Positions 9,130 through 17,735 are shown, numbered from the stretch's first letter. The stretch: 25,156 nt of DNA from JBLIDK01 sp047632595 (GCA_047632595.1 JBLIDK010000031.1:1-25156); one strand, 5' to 3'. Numbers and translations are program-made. The notes: generated by a model from the letters alone, not told the origin.

Positions 9130-9717
9130 TTAGTTTCTAATCGCTTTTTTGATTTTTTTGTCACCAATCCACACCTTTTTATTGGTTTCAAGATCAGTTA
9201 ACTCCAAGTTTATTTGGTAGAAAACTACCTTATCACGTCCTTCTTGGTCGGTAATAGAGGTCATTACGCCGTTAAGCATAAAGTCAGCACCATATTCATT
9301 ACCCCATTCTTTACGAGTTTCTTCGTTAGAGTAAGTTTGTTGGTCATCACGTTCTTCACGTATTCTGTCTCTAAACTCACCACTTTGAACTACATCTACA
9401 GTTCCAGTGTTGATGAACGCCTTTTCCATATCCTTAATAAAAGTTTCTATTGGGATAATTTCAGAGGTATTGTTCTTAATATCACCAATAATGATGGTAG
9501 GAACTTTTCCTTTAGCATCCGTAAAGCGGCTTCTCCAAGGGCGTTCGATACAATCTGCTATCATTTCGTTCGAAACTAAACGAGAATCAGTATCATTCCA
9601 TCTGCCACTAAGATCTGTTTGTTCTTGTGGATCTATACGGGTAACTTTTTTATTTGCGCAGCCTTCTAGCACTAGTACAGAGATAAAAAGCAATAGACTT
9701 AGTTTAATAATTTTCAT
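9130..9717 (-). CDS. lpoB: LpoB-like penicillin-binding-protein activator lipoprotein
   Basis: 195 residues. The signal peptide ends in lipobox LEGC (Cys20). The mature part begins with a short linker and then the family signature DLSGRWNDTDSRLV, ERPW, PTIIIGDIKNNTSE and the MEKAFINTGTVDVV helix-strand unit. The distal part, YGADFMLNGVMTSITD and YQINLELTDLETNKKVW, matches the alpha/beta domain of LpoB-type proteins. In E. coli LpoB spans the periplasm from the outer membrane to stimulate PBP1b; whether this homologue does the same in Bacteroidota is not shown. Its linker is far shorter than in enterobacteria, so the reach to the inner-membrane synthase would need another component; the neighbouring TPR lipoprotein is an obvious candidate. 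The family call is confident; the gene name is by similarity. Confidence 0.85.
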   Translation of the reverse strand: MKIIKLSLLLFISVLVLEGCANKKVTRIDPQEQTDLSGRWNDTDSRLVSNEMIADCIERPWRSRFTDAKGKVPTIIIGDIKNNTSEIIPIETFIKDMEKAFINTGTVDVVQSGEFRDRIREERDDQQTYSNEETRKEWGNEYGADFMLNGVMTSITDQEGRDKVVFYQINLELTDLETNKKVWIGDKKIKKAIRN

Positions 9718-9840
9718 TTTGAGTGTTGTTTATACAAGTTTTTAATCTTGATTTCGGGTTAAAGTTAATGAATGCTTTGATTATGCAAAGTTGATTTAGT
9801 TTAATAAAGATTCTATTCTCTGTAAAACCGTTTAAATACT

Positions 9841-9848
9841 TAATTTTG
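9841..9848 (+). promoter_or_regulatory. -7 element (TAATTTTG) of the valS operon
   Basis: TAATTTTG matches TAnnTTTG and sits 20 nt upstream of the valS ATG, leaving a very short leader. No TTG -33 box is seen 17-23 nt upstream. No T-box or other leader structure is visible in the 151-nt divergent gap. Confidence 0.45.
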
Positions 9849-9868
9849 CCAATCGAAGATACTAGTAA

Positions 9869-12484
9869 ATGAGCATTTCCACTAAATATAATCCTTCAGC
9901 AATTGAGGATAAATGGTACAAATATTGGCTTGACAATAATCTTTTTAAGTCTACACCAGACGAAAGGGAGCCTTATTCTGTTGTAATTCCTCCTCCAAAC
10001 GTTACAGGAGTCTTGCACATGGGCCATATGTTAAACAATACTATTCAAGATGTATTAGTGCGTAGAGCGCGAATGAGCGGTAAAAATGCTTGCTGGGTTC
10101 CAGGAACAGACCACGCTTCAATTGCAACGGAGGCAAAAGTGGTTAAAATGCTGGAGGAACAAGGAATTCCTAAGTCATCCTTAACTCGTGAAACTTTTTT
10201 ATCCCATGCATGGGAATGGAAAGAAAAATACGGTGGTATAATATTAGAGCAGCTTAAAAAAATAGGTGCTTCATGTGATTGGGATAGAACCCGTTTCACC
10301 ATGGAAGAGGATTTAAGCGAAGCAGTAATCAAAGTATTTTGTGATTTACATGAAAAAGGCTTGATTTACCGTGGAGCACGTATGGTAAACTGGGATCCAA
10401 CAGGTAAAACAGCGGTAAGTGATGAAGAAGTAATTCACAAGGAGGTACAGTCGAAGCTTTACTATGTTAGTTATAAAATTAAAGATTCGGATGAGACTAT
10501 TACTGTTGCTACCACTAGACCTGAAACCATCATAGCTGATACAGGTATTTGTGTTCACCCTAATGACCCCCGTTTTCAGCATTTAGTAGGTAAAACTGCC
10601 ATTGTGCCTTTAATTAACCGAGAAGTTCCAATAGTTGCGGATGATTACATTGACATGGAGTTTGGTACAGGTTGCTTAAAAGTAACGCCTGCTCACGACA
10701 TTAATGATTACAACTTAGGACTTAAACACAAGCTTCCGGTTATTGATATGTTTGAAGAGGATGGAACGGTAGTTTCTACGCTTGGAATGTACAAAGGAGT
10801 GGACCGTTTTGTACTAAGAAAGACCTTACCTAAAGATTTAGATAAGATAGGGCAACTAATTAAAGTAGAAGATTATAAAACTAAGGTTGGTTATTCAGAA
10901 AGAACAGACTCAGTAATTGAGCCAAGGTTAAGTACTCAGTGGTTTTTACAAATGGAGAAATTGGCAAAACCTGCCTTAGAAGCAGTAATGTCTGATGAGA
11001 TTAAACTGTATCCACCAAAGTTTAAAAACACCTACAAACATTGGATGGAGAACGTACATGACTGGTGTATTTCTCGTCAGTTGTGGTGGGGACATCAAAT
11101 ACCAGCCTTTTACTTGCCTAATGGCGAATTAGTAGTTGCTGAAACTCCTGCTTTAGCCCTAGAAAAAGCGCAAAAAATTGATTCATCGCTTAAGCAAGAA
11201 GATTTAAAGCAAGATGAGGATGTGTTAGATACTTGGTTTAGCTCATGGTTATGGCCAATATCTGTTTTTGATGGTTTTAAAGAAGATCAAAAGGAGATAG
11301 ACTACTATTACCCAACAGCAGATTTAGTGACAGCGCCAGAAATTCTATTCTTTTGGGTAGCAAGAATGATAATGGCAGGCTATGAGTACAAAAAAGAATT
11401 GCCATTTAAAAATGTGTACTTGCATGGTATAGTAAGAGACAAGCAACGACGTAAAATGTCTAAATCATTGGGTAATTCACCCGACCCATTAGACATGATA
11501 AAGGAAAATGGGGCAGATGCAGTGAGAATGGGCATGTTATTATGTGCTCCTGCTGGTAATGATATTCTATTTGATGAATCGTTAGTTGACCAAGGGCGTA
11601 ATTTCACTAACAAAATATGGAATGCTTACCGTTTAGTAACAGGCTGGGAAGTAGATCCAAAGCCATCAAACAAAAACGACCAAGCAATTAAGTGGTTTAA
11701 TGCTCAATTATCAGCTACTATTGAAAAAGTAGATCAACAGATTACTGAATATCGCTTAAGCGAAGCATTAATGTCTATTTACAAGCTTATTTGGGATGAT
11801 TTCTGCAGCTGGTACTTAGAAATGATTAAGCCAGAATATCAAAAACCAATTGATGCCGCTACATTAGCAGCCACTATCGATATTTTTGATAAGCTGATGC
11901 GCTTATTGCATCCATTTATGCCATTTATTTCAGAAGAACTATGGCAAGAGCTTAAGAAGCGAAAAAATGGTGAGTCTATTTGCGTGACACCCTTGCCAAA
12001 ATCGACCGCTAATAATCCAAAGTTACTAGAGGAAATGGATCAGATTATCGAAATCATTTCACAAGTACGAATGATTAGAAGTCAGAAAAACATAGCAATG
12101 AAGGTAGGTTTGAACTTAGCTATCCACGCAAGTGAACAAAGCCTTTACACAACAAATGAGGCTATTATTAAAAAGCTTTGTAATTTAGAGGCTGTTTCTT
12201 TTACTTCAGATAAAATCGTCAACGCTGCAACGTTTATTGTTAAAGGTGTTGAATTCTATGTTCCTATGGAAGGTGCAATTGATGTAGAAACTGAATTAGC
12301 GAAGCTTAGAGAAGAGTTGAAATACACTCAAGGATTTTTATTTAGCGTAGAGAAAAAGCTTGGAAATGAGCGATTTGTTCAAAATGCCAAAGAAGAAATT
12401 GTAAATAAAGAAAAGCAAAAGAAACAAGAGGCTTTAGATAAAATTAAACTGTTAGAAGAAAACATAAGCGTACTAAATGCATAG
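9869..12484 (+). CDS. valS: Valyl-tRNA synthetase
   Basis: 871 residues, typical length. It charges tRNA-Val with valine using ATP, in the cytoplasm, and edits mischarged threonyl-tRNA. Class I signature HMGH at 50-53 in PPPNVTGVLHMGHMLNN; the CP1 editing domain follows (TTRPETIIADT and YIDMEFGTGCLKVTPAHDINDY); the catalytic half contains WCISRQLWWGHQIPAF and DTWFSSWLWP; KMSKS is exact at 529-533 (RRKMSKSLGNSPDP). The C-terminus carries the anticodon-binding helical domain and the ValS-specific coiled-coil arm (ELAKLREELKYTQGFLFSVE to the end). The ATG start gives MSISTKYNPSAIEDKWYKYW, the usual N-terminus. The 3' end overlaps the next gene by 8 nt. Confidence 0.98.
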   Translation: MSISTKYNPSAIEDKWYKYWLDNNLFKSTPDEREPYSVVIPPPNVTGVLHMGHMLNNTIQDVLVRRARMSGKNACWVPGTDHASIATEAKVVKMLEEQGIPKSSLTRETFLSHAWEWKEKYGGIILEQLKKIGASCDWDRTRFTMEEDLSEAVIKVFCDLHEKGLIYRGARMVNWDPTGKTAVSDEEVIHKEVQSKLYYVSYKIKDSDETITVATTRPETIIADTGICVHPNDPRFQHLVGKTAIVPLINREVPIVADDYIDMEFGTGCLKVTPAHDINDYNLGLKHKLPVIDMFEEDGTVVSTLGMYKGVDRFVLRKTLPKDLDKIGQLIKVEDYKTKVGYSERTDSVIEPRLSTQWFLQMEKLAKPALEAVMSDEIKLYPPKFKNTYKHWMENVHDWCISRQLWWGHQIPAFYLPNGELVVAETPALALEKAQKIDSSLKQEDLKQDEDVLDTWFSSWLWPISVFDGFKEDQKEIDYYYPTADLVTAPEILFFWVARMIMAGYEYKKELPFKNVYLHGIVRDKQRRKMSKSLGNSPDPLDMIKENGADAVRMGMLLCAPAGNDILFDESLVDQGRNFTNKIWNAYRLVTGWEVDPKPSNKNDQAIKWFNAQLSATIEKVDQQITEYRLSEALMSIYKLIWDDFCSWYLEMIKPEYQKPIDAATLAATIDIFDKLMRLLHPFMPFISEELWQELKKRKNGESICVTPLPKSTANNPKLLEEMDQIIEIISQVRMIRSQKNIAMKVGLNLAIHASEQSLYTTNEAIIKKLCNLEAVSFTSDKIVNAATFIVKGVEFYVPMEGAIDVETELAKLREELKYTQGFLFSVEKKLGNERFVQNAKEEIVNKEKQKKQEALDKIKLLEENISVLNA

Positions 12485-13307
12485 ATTACAAATAGTATTT
12501 TTAATAACAATTTTAACAAGCATTGCAGCTTGTACTCCTACAAAAACCACCACGCCTTCTCAAACTGTTTTAGTCGCTGAGAGGGGCTATGGTGCTAGTT
12601 CAGTCCAGAAATTATTTAATGAAAACACACTGGAGGCAGTTAAAAATGCTTTAAAAAAAGTAGGTGGGGTTGAGGTAGATGTTCAATTGAGTAAGTCGGG
12701 TACAATTTGGTTAACAAACGATACTCAGATAACACTTTGTACAGGCAAAAGACATTGTATTCCGGATCTTACTGACGAACAAATTCAGTCATCAAAAAAA
12801 TGTAACCCGAAGCTTCAAAATTTAATTACGTTAAATAACTTGTTGGAGTATACAATGAGCACGCCTATTAAAGAGATGCTTTTTATTGATGTAATGAATT
12901 ACTTTCCAGAAAGCTGTGTGAATTGTTCGCCAAAGAAAATTCAAAAATACGCTGGAAATATCGCAAATAAGTTGATTGAAGAAATTGGTGACTATCCTGA
13001 AGGTGCAAGTTACTCGGTACTATCAAGTAATAAGTATGTGTTGGATATAATTCGATTTAAGGCCTTAAATATTTCCACCTACTTAGTGGGTAATAAGGAG
13101 TTTGCCCGCCTTACAAATGAGGCTATTACGCATGAGTTTACTGGCGTAGCATATAATGGCACAACAGCTGTTCCAACAGAGACTGAATGTCGTACCGCCC
13201 AGGTAAACGGCCTTTCTTTGTACTGTTTCAACTCAAGTGATTCTGAAGCCTTGAAAAACAGCAATGACTGCCGCCCAAAGTTTATTGCGGTGAATCTTTC
13301 TAACTAA
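12477..13307 (+). CDS. GDPD-like lipoprotein lacking both catalytic histidines
   Basis: 276 residues. Lipoprotein signal with IAAC (Cys19). Residues 31-82 follow the start of the glycerophosphodiester phosphodiesterase TIM barrel: LVAERGYG where the family has a HRG motif, NENTLEAVKNALKK for the PENT helix, then VEVDVQLSKSGTIWLTND for the ExD strand and the HD strand. The metal ligands E66 and D68 are present, but the two catalytic histidines of the family are replaced, by E35 and N81. Extra cysteines (CTGKRHC, CVNC and others) suggest disulphides in an exported protein. Its ATG lies inside the end of valS (ATGCATAG), so it is translationally coupled. It may be a pseudoenzyme that binds a ligand, or a divergent enzyme. 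The rest of the barrel aligns poorly by eye, so family membership is good but not certain. Confidence 0.72.
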   Translation: MHRLQIVFLITILTSIAACTPTKTTTPSQTVLVAERGYGASSVQKLFNENTLEAVKNALKKVGGVEVDVQLSKSGTIWLTNDTQITLCTGKRHCIPDLTDEQIQSSKKCNPKLQNLITLNNLLEYTMSTPIKEMLFIDVMNYFPESCVNCSPKKIQKYAGNIANKLIEEIGDYPEGASYSVLSSNKYVLDIIRFKALNISTYLVGNKEFARLTNEAITHEFTGVAYNGTTAVPTETECRTAQVNGLSLYCFNSSDSEALKNSNDCRPKFIAVNLSN

Positions 13308-13408
13308 TAATAGTGCAAAAGTGCATAAGTAAGCCAATATTAAAATTTAATTGAATACTCCTCTACTTATTTTGAACTTCTGAACTTCTGCACTTTGAAC
13401 TCATGCAC
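13308..13408. repeat. Convergent intergenic spacer with small direct and inverted repeats
   Basis: Between two convergent genes. It contains GAACTTCT twice in tandem (13373-13388), and AAGTGCAT near 13319-13326 matched by ATGCACTT near 13403-13410 as an inverted pair about 77 nt apart. No compact stem with a U-run is evident, so a terminator is not called here. Confidence 0.35.
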
Positions 13409-14677
13409 TTATTTATAAATTTCCCCATCCTTCATCACAAATTCCACATCCATCATCACTGCTGGATCTTCAATTGGGTTTGAATTAACTGCAATAATAT
13501 CGGCTAAAAAGCCTTTTTCAATTGAACCTAAGTTGTCAAGTTGTAATAGTTCTGCTCCAGTTAGAGTAGCACTTCTCAATGCTTCCATCATTGGCATGCC
13601 AGCTTCTACCATGTATTGGAATTCTAATGCATTAAGTCCATGCTGAAATACTCCTGCATCAGTTCCAAAGGCTATTTTAACTCCGTACTTGTATGCTCTA
13701 CCAAAGGTGCCTTGTATCTTCGGACCAATATCAACTGCCTTAGGCTGAACCAAAGCAGGGTAGAAGCCTTCAATTTTAGCTGAGTCTGCAACTGAACGAC
13801 CAGCGGTAATAGTTGCTACCAGGTAAGTACCGTTCTTTACCATCAACTCCATTACTTCCTCATCCATGAATGTTCCATGTTCAATTGAAGTAATACCACC
13901 TTTTACGGCACGCATCATACCTTCTTTACCATGAGCATGAGCTGCAACATGCACTCCTGCATCATTTGCCGTTTCAATTATAGCATCAATTTCATCTTGA
14001 GTAAATTGTGGCGCTTGACTATTCTTAGCAAGACTTAAAACCCCTGCAGTTGCAGTAATTTTAATACAATCAACTCCTTTTTTTATTTGGTGACGTACCG
14101 CTTTTCTGCATTCATCCACACCGTTTGCAACACCGTCTTCTGGACCAGGGTTGCCCATTAGTTCATCGCTAAACCCATTAGTAGGATCAGCATGACCACC
14201 TGTAATTGCTATACTTTTACCTGCTGTGTAAATTCTAGGGCCAGGAACTATTCCATCGTTTATTGCATCGCGCAAAGCAATGTTAACTCCACTACCACCT
14301 AAGTCTCTAACTGTTGTAAAGCCAGCTTCTAAGGTTCTTTTAGCAATGTTTGTTGATAATATAGCATAGTCGGCAGGATTGTTTACAAAACGCTTCATGT
14401 AAGCATTCTTATCATATTCTCCTTCTACATGAACGTGCATGTCCATTAAACCGGGCATCACATATTGATTTTTTAAGTCAATAATAGTAGCGCCTTTTTC
14501 AGTTTTATAGCCTTTTTCTACTTTCGTAATGCTATTCCCATCAACAAAAACACTTTGTTGCTCAAATATTTGTGAGTTCTTAACGTCAATTAGGTGTCCG
14601 CAATGCAAAATTTGCACTTGGGCATTGGTAGTAAAGAAAAAGACAGTTAGTAGTAAGGAAAGTAGAATCTTCGGCAT
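13409..14677 (-). CDS. Secreted metal-dependent amidohydrolase (imidazolonepropionase/prolidase-like)
   Basis: 422 residues. A signal peptide (MPKILLSLLLTVFFFTTNAQ) directs it to the periplasm or beyond. The amidohydrolase metal centre is complete: HxH in MDMHVHVEG (81, 83), the lysine that is carbamylated in the family in CIKITATAG (K206), histidines in AAHAHG (247/249) and SIEHGTF (267), and the catalytic aspartate in FGTDAGV (340). The flanking N- and C-terminal strands (GHLIDV, YVMPGLMD, GFLADIIAVNSNP) form the usual small beta-sandwich. Relatives with signal peptides cleave Xaa-Pro or other N-acyl/dipeptide substrates; the substrate here cannot be assigned. It is monocistronic as far as can be seen, and convergent with the GDPD-like gene. 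Confidence 0.9.
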   Translation of the reverse strand: MPKILLSLLLTVFFFTTNAQVQILHCGHLIDVKNSQIFEQQSVFVDGNSITKVEKGYKTEKGATIIDLKNQYVMPGLMDMHVHVEGEYDKNAYMKRFVNNPADYAILSTNIAKRTLEAGFTTVRDLGGSGVNIALRDAINDGIVPGPRIYTAGKSIAITGGHADPTNGFSDELMGNPGPEDGVANGVDECRKAVRHQIKKGVDCIKITATAGVLSLAKNSQAPQFTQDEIDAIIETANDAGVHVAAHAHGKEGMMRAVKGGITSIEHGTFMDEEVMELMVKNGTYLVATITAGRSVADSAKIEGFYPALVQPKAVDIGPKIQGTFGRAYKYGVKIAFGTDAGVFQHGLNALEFQYMVEAGMPMMEALRSATLTGAELLQLDNLGSIEKGFLADIIAVNSNPIEDPAVMMDVEFVMKDGEIYK

Positions 14678-14781
14678 GTGGTGTTTTTTGCGAAGTTAAC
14701 AGTATTATGCTTTATGTTAAAGCCACATTCCCTTTAATTCGTCTTTAAAGCAGTATTTTTTGCTTAATTTATTTTAGAACT

Positions 14782-15197
14782 ATGGCAGAAAACAAAACGC
14801 AACCAAAAAAGTCGAGTGCTGAAGAGTTTGTAAATAACTACGATCACCCAAAAAGAATTGCCGATGCACAAGTTATTTTGGAAATCATGAACAAAATTAC
14901 CGGAGAAAAACCAGTAATGTGGGGAGCGTCGCTAGTAGGTTATGGACAATATAACTACAAGTCGAAAAGTGGACGTGAAGGCCTTTGGTTTACGGTTGGT
15001 TTCTCTGCACGAAAAACAAGTTTATCCTTATACCTTATGAAAGGGTTGAAAATGCATGAGAATTTACTTAAAAAGCTAGGTAAGCACAAACCGGTGCTGG
15101 TTGTCTTTATATAAACAAACTAGAAGATATTGATCAAAAAGTTCTTTATGAACTAATTGAAAGTACTTGGACCAATCTTGAAGGCTATGGAGTTTAA
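14782..15197 (+). pseudogene. DUF1801 (YdhG-like) protein, interrupted by a one-base deletion
   Basis: The reading frame from ATG 14782 follows the DUF1801 pattern: MNKITGEKPVMWGASLVGYG, SGREGLWFTVGFSARKTSL, LLKKLGKHK. It then ends abruptly at 15114 with KPVLVVFI. The missing C-terminus is present in the -1 frame immediately after KHK: TGAGCLYINKLEDIDQ and onward, to a TAA at 15195-15197. One extra A in the CACAAACC stretch (about 15086-15092) would restore a 138-residue protein of normal family length. The restored stop overlaps the stop of the convergent helicase gene in TTAA, the tidy arrangement expected of the original gene. No slippery heptamer is present, so programmed frameshifting is unlikely. 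This is a recent inactivation or a sequencing/assembly error. The family's function is poorly known. Confidence 0.82.
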
Positions 15198-16390
15198 CGT
15201 TTTCTTTTAAAAACTTTTTTCTTAGGTCTTGAATTTGGGTTCCACTCCGGACCTTTCTCAAAATCTAGCGGCAAAGGAACCTTGAATACTGGCTTTTCAA
15301 TCAACTCTTCAATCTGATGAAAGTTATACATATCACTAGGGTTGATTAAAGTAATAGCTACACCTGTGGTAGATGCTCTTGCAGTTCTCCCAATTCTATG
15401 TACATAATCTTCGGCATCATTTGGTACATCGTAGTTAATAACCAAGTTAATGTCTTTAATGTCAATACCTCTGCTTAAAACATCGGTTGCAACCAAAATA
15501 CGGCATTGCTTTGCTCTAAATAATTGTAGTACTTCTTCACGCTGTTGCTGATTGTAATCAGATGAAATTGCTTCAGCATCATGTCCAGCTTTTTTAAGCG
15601 AACGAATAATGTTTAGCACATTCTTTTTGGTAGAACTAAAGATTAAAATACTTTGATATTCAGGCTTTTCTGTAATTAATCTGTTTAACAAGGGTGTCTT
15701 TTGATCATCATTAACCAAATACGCTGCTTGCAAAACTCCTTCTGCTGGTTTTGAAATCGAAATCTTAATTTCTAATGGGTTAGTAAGTATTTTCTTTGCT
15801 AAATCACCAATTTTATTCGGCATGGTCGCACTAAAAAGCAGGTTTTGTCTTTCTTTCGGTAAATATTGAATGATTTTATCAATATCCTCGTAGAAACCCA
15901 TGTCAAGCATTCTATCTGCTTCATCAAGAATTAAGTGCTTAACCTTGTCGAACTTTACATATCCCATGTTTAAGTGAGAAATAAGCTTACCAGGAGTTGC
16001 TACAACTATGTCAACACCTTGAGACAACGCTTTCTTTTGCTCTTCCCAATTCATTCCATCTCCACCACCATAAACAGCAATTGAACTGGCATTTACGAAA
16101 TAAGCGAAACCTTGAATTTGTTGGTCAATTTGAAGCGCAAGTTCTCTTGTAGGTACAATTACTAAGGTACTGGTTCCATCATGTGGGCTATTAGCCAACT
16201 GACTTAAAATTGGCAACATAAAAGCTGCTGTTTTTCCAGTACCAGTTTGGGCACAAGCCAAAATATCTTGGCCGTTTAAAATTGCTGGAATTGCTTGTTC
16301 TTGAACTGGGGTTGCTTCTTCAAAACCCATATAGCCAATGCCATCAAGTAAGTCGGAATGTAATTTTAAATCGCTAAAGGTCGTTGCCAT
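15194..16390 (-). CDS. rhlE: DEAD-box ATP-dependent RNA helicase, RhlE type
   Basis: 398 residues. All core motifs are seen: upstream aromatic plus Q motif (FEEATPVQEQAIP, ~23-35), Walker A AQTGTGKT (47-54), PTRELALQ (80-87), TPGKL (132-136), DEADRM (156-161), SAT (187-189), VATDVLSRGID (300-310), HRIGRTAR (331-338). A short basic tail (SRPKKKVFKRKR) follows, as in RhlE-like enzymes that bind structured RNA. It acts in ribosome assembly or mRNA turnover in the cytoplasm, and such helicases are often important in the cold. The subfamily name is by overall resemblance; the DEAD-box call is certain. Divergent from the barrel gene at 16472. Confidence 0.95.
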   Translation of the reverse strand: MATTFSDLKLHSDLLDGIGYMGFEEATPVQEQAIPAILNGQDILACAQTGTGKTAAFMLPILSQLANSPHDGTSTLVIVPTRELALQIDQQIQGFAYFVNASSIAVYGGGDGMNWEEQKKALSQGVDIVVATPGKLISHLNMGYVKFDKVKHLILDEADRMLDMGFYEDIDKIIQYLPKERQNLLFSATMPNKIGDLAKKILTNPLEIKISISKPAEGVLQAAYLVNDDQKTPLLNRLITEKPEYQSILIFSSTKKNVLNIIRSLKKAGHDAEAISSDYNQQQREEVLQLFRAKQCRILVATDVLSRGIDIKDINLVINYDVPNDAEDYVHRIGRTARASTTGVAITLINPSDMYNFHQIEELIEKPVFKVPLPLDFEKGPEWNPNSRPKKKVFKRKR

Positions 16391-16434
16391 TAAAAGGAAT
16401 ATGAAATTTGTTTATGTGCTGTACAATTCTCTCG

Positions 16435-16442
16435 TACATTTG
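16435..16442 (+). promoter_or_regulatory. -7 element (TACATTTG) of the outer-membrane barrel gene
   Basis: TACATTTG matches TAnnTTTG, 29 nt upstream of the GTG start. A TTG at 16408-16410 lies 24 nt upstream, just outside the usual 17-23 nt spacing of Flavobacterium promoters. This is one of the better promoter matches in the window. Confidence 0.5.
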
Positions 16443-16471
16443 TGTAAAGCTACTAAACCCTTATACATTTA

Positions 16472-17086
16472 GTGAAAAATTTAATTCTTAGCCTTTCTTT
16501 TATTTTAATTGCCATTCCAACAACTATTGTTGCTCAGGATAGTAGCATTAAGTATAATCCAAATCCTTTACCAAATAACGGAGCATTTATTGGCTTTGGG
16601 GGCTCATCTCTAACCTTATTTTCGGTTAATTATGAACACTTTTTTTATGGAGAAACTAAGAATTCGAAAAGTATTGAAATAGGGGTAGGTGCAATTTCAA
16701 ATTTTAGAGACACCTTAAATGCCTCGGCTTTTTCACTTCCAATTCGCTATTCCTTTAATTTTCATCGAAATAATTCAAGTAGATTATATGTTGCACCAGG
16801 AATAACTTTGTTAAATCAACAAGCAACAGATTCGTTAAATCGTGCATCTAGTAGAAATTCCCTAAGTACAAGCGTAACTTTTGGCTATAAAATAGTAGAG
16901 CCTAGCGGTGGATTTTATTTAAACATTGGAATTACACCGTATGTTTATATTTGGGAGGATGAGCGCTTAACAGGAGTTGAATCTCCAACACTATTCAGTC
17001 CTTACTTTACAGTTCAAGCTGCAGTAGGAGTTACCTTTGATAAATTACAACTTAATCCTCGAACGAAGGCCCGTCTTGGTTTGTAG
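16472..17086 (+). CDS. Outer-membrane beta-barrel protein candidate
   Basis: 204 residues from a GTG start that yields a clean signal peptide (MKNLILSLSFILIAIPTTIV, cleaved after AQ). The mature part is built of alternating hydrophobic and polar strands with glycine and aromatic residues: GAFIGFGGSSLTLFSVNYEHFF, SIEIGVGAISNF, FSLPIRYSF, SRLYVAPGITLL, STSVTFGYKI, FYLNIGITPYVYI, YFTVQAAVGVTF. That is the pattern of a small 8-10-strand outer-membrane barrel. No specific family is recognised. Its last 35 nt overlap the end of scpB on the other strand, so the final residues after the last strand (LQLNPRTKARLGL) are constrained by both frames. Confidence 0.7.
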   Translation: MKNLILSLSFILIAIPTTIVAQDSSIKYNPNPLPNNGAFIGFGGSSLTLFSVNYEHFFYGETKNSKSIEIGVGAISNFRDTLNASAFSLPIRYSFNFHRNNSSRLYVAPGITLLNQQATDSLNRASSRNSLSTSVTFGYKIVEPSGGFYLNIGITPYVYIWEDERLTGVESPTLFSPYFTVQAAVGVTFDKLQLNPRTKARLGL

Positions 17087-17669
17087 TAGGTTTGTTGGGC
17101 TCTTGATCTTCAGTTTCTATGCCAATTTCATTTACATCTCGCATATGTAAATCTTTAATTTGTGGTAATTGATCCAAGGTGTCTAAAGCAAAGTATTCCA
17201 TGAATTTATCGCTAACTCCGTATAACAACGGGCGTCCTGGAGCTTCTTTTTTGCCTTTTATCTCTACTAACTCCTTTTCCAATAGCTTCTGTACGCTATA
17301 ATCGCAGTTAACACCACGTATATGTTCCATTTCTAGCTTTGTAATAGGTTGTTTGTAAGCAATTATGGCTAGGGTTTCCATTGCAGCGGTACTTAGCTTT
17401 TTATTTGCTTTCTGGCGATTAAGTACTCGCACAGTTTCGTGAAACTCAGCTTTGGTCAAAAACTGGAAGCCATTATTAATCTTTACAATTTCAAAGGAGT
17501 AATTGTCGCTTTTGAATTTCTCTTCTAGGGATTTGATAGATTCATCAACTTCCTTTACAGATACCTTATTTCCTTCTATTTCTTCAATAGATTTATGTAG
17601 GTCTTTACTGCTTATTGGGCTAGGAGAGGTAAAGATTAAAGATTCAATATGGGCAGTGAGGTTTTTCAC
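17052..17669 (-). CDS. scpB: Segregation and condensation protein B
   Basis: 205 residues. ScpB dimers bind ScpA (kleisin) and SMC to form the bacterial condensin that compacts and separates chromosomes. The N-terminal winged helix starts HIESLIFTSPSPISSKDLHK; the family hallmark KLSTAAMETLAIIAYKQPIT is followed by IRGVNCDYSVQKLLEKEL and GRPLLYGVSDKFMEYFAL. The acidic, disordered tail (EDQEPNKPTTNQDGPSFED) is usual. A GTG at 17667-17669 gives MKNLTAHIESLIF, the expected N-terminus; a near-consensus TACTTTCG box (one mismatch to TAnnTTTG) sits 4 nt upstream, so the leader, if any, is very short. scpA is not adjacent in this window. Confidence 0.95.
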   Translation of the reverse strand: MKNLTAHIESLIFTSPSPISSKDLHKSIEEIEGNKVSVKEVDESIKSLEEKFKSDNYSFEIVKINNGFQFLTKAEFHETVRVLNRQKANKKLSTAAMETLAIIAYKQPITKLEMEHIRGVNCDYSVQKLLEKELVEIKGKKEAPGRPLLYGVSDKFMEYFALDTLDQLPQIKDLHMRDVNEIGIETEDQEPNKPTTNQDGPSFED

Positions 17670-17735
17670 ACTGCGAAAGTATAGATTTTTTCTCTAGTTA
17701 TAAATTCTGAATCGGCTATTCTTTCTAGTGCTAAG

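Noticed and set aside
9214..9745. Plus-strand open frames across the lpoB-like gene
   Set aside because: Antisense shadows; the minus frame carries a full lipoprotein signal and LpoB family motifs.
10045..11613. Minus-strand open frames inside valS
   Set aside because: Shadows of valS with no domain features.
15080..15100. Programmed -1 ribosomal frameshift in the DUF1801 gene
   Set aside because: No slippery heptamer of the X-XXY-YYZ type and no following stem or pseudoknot; a single-base loss explains the data better.
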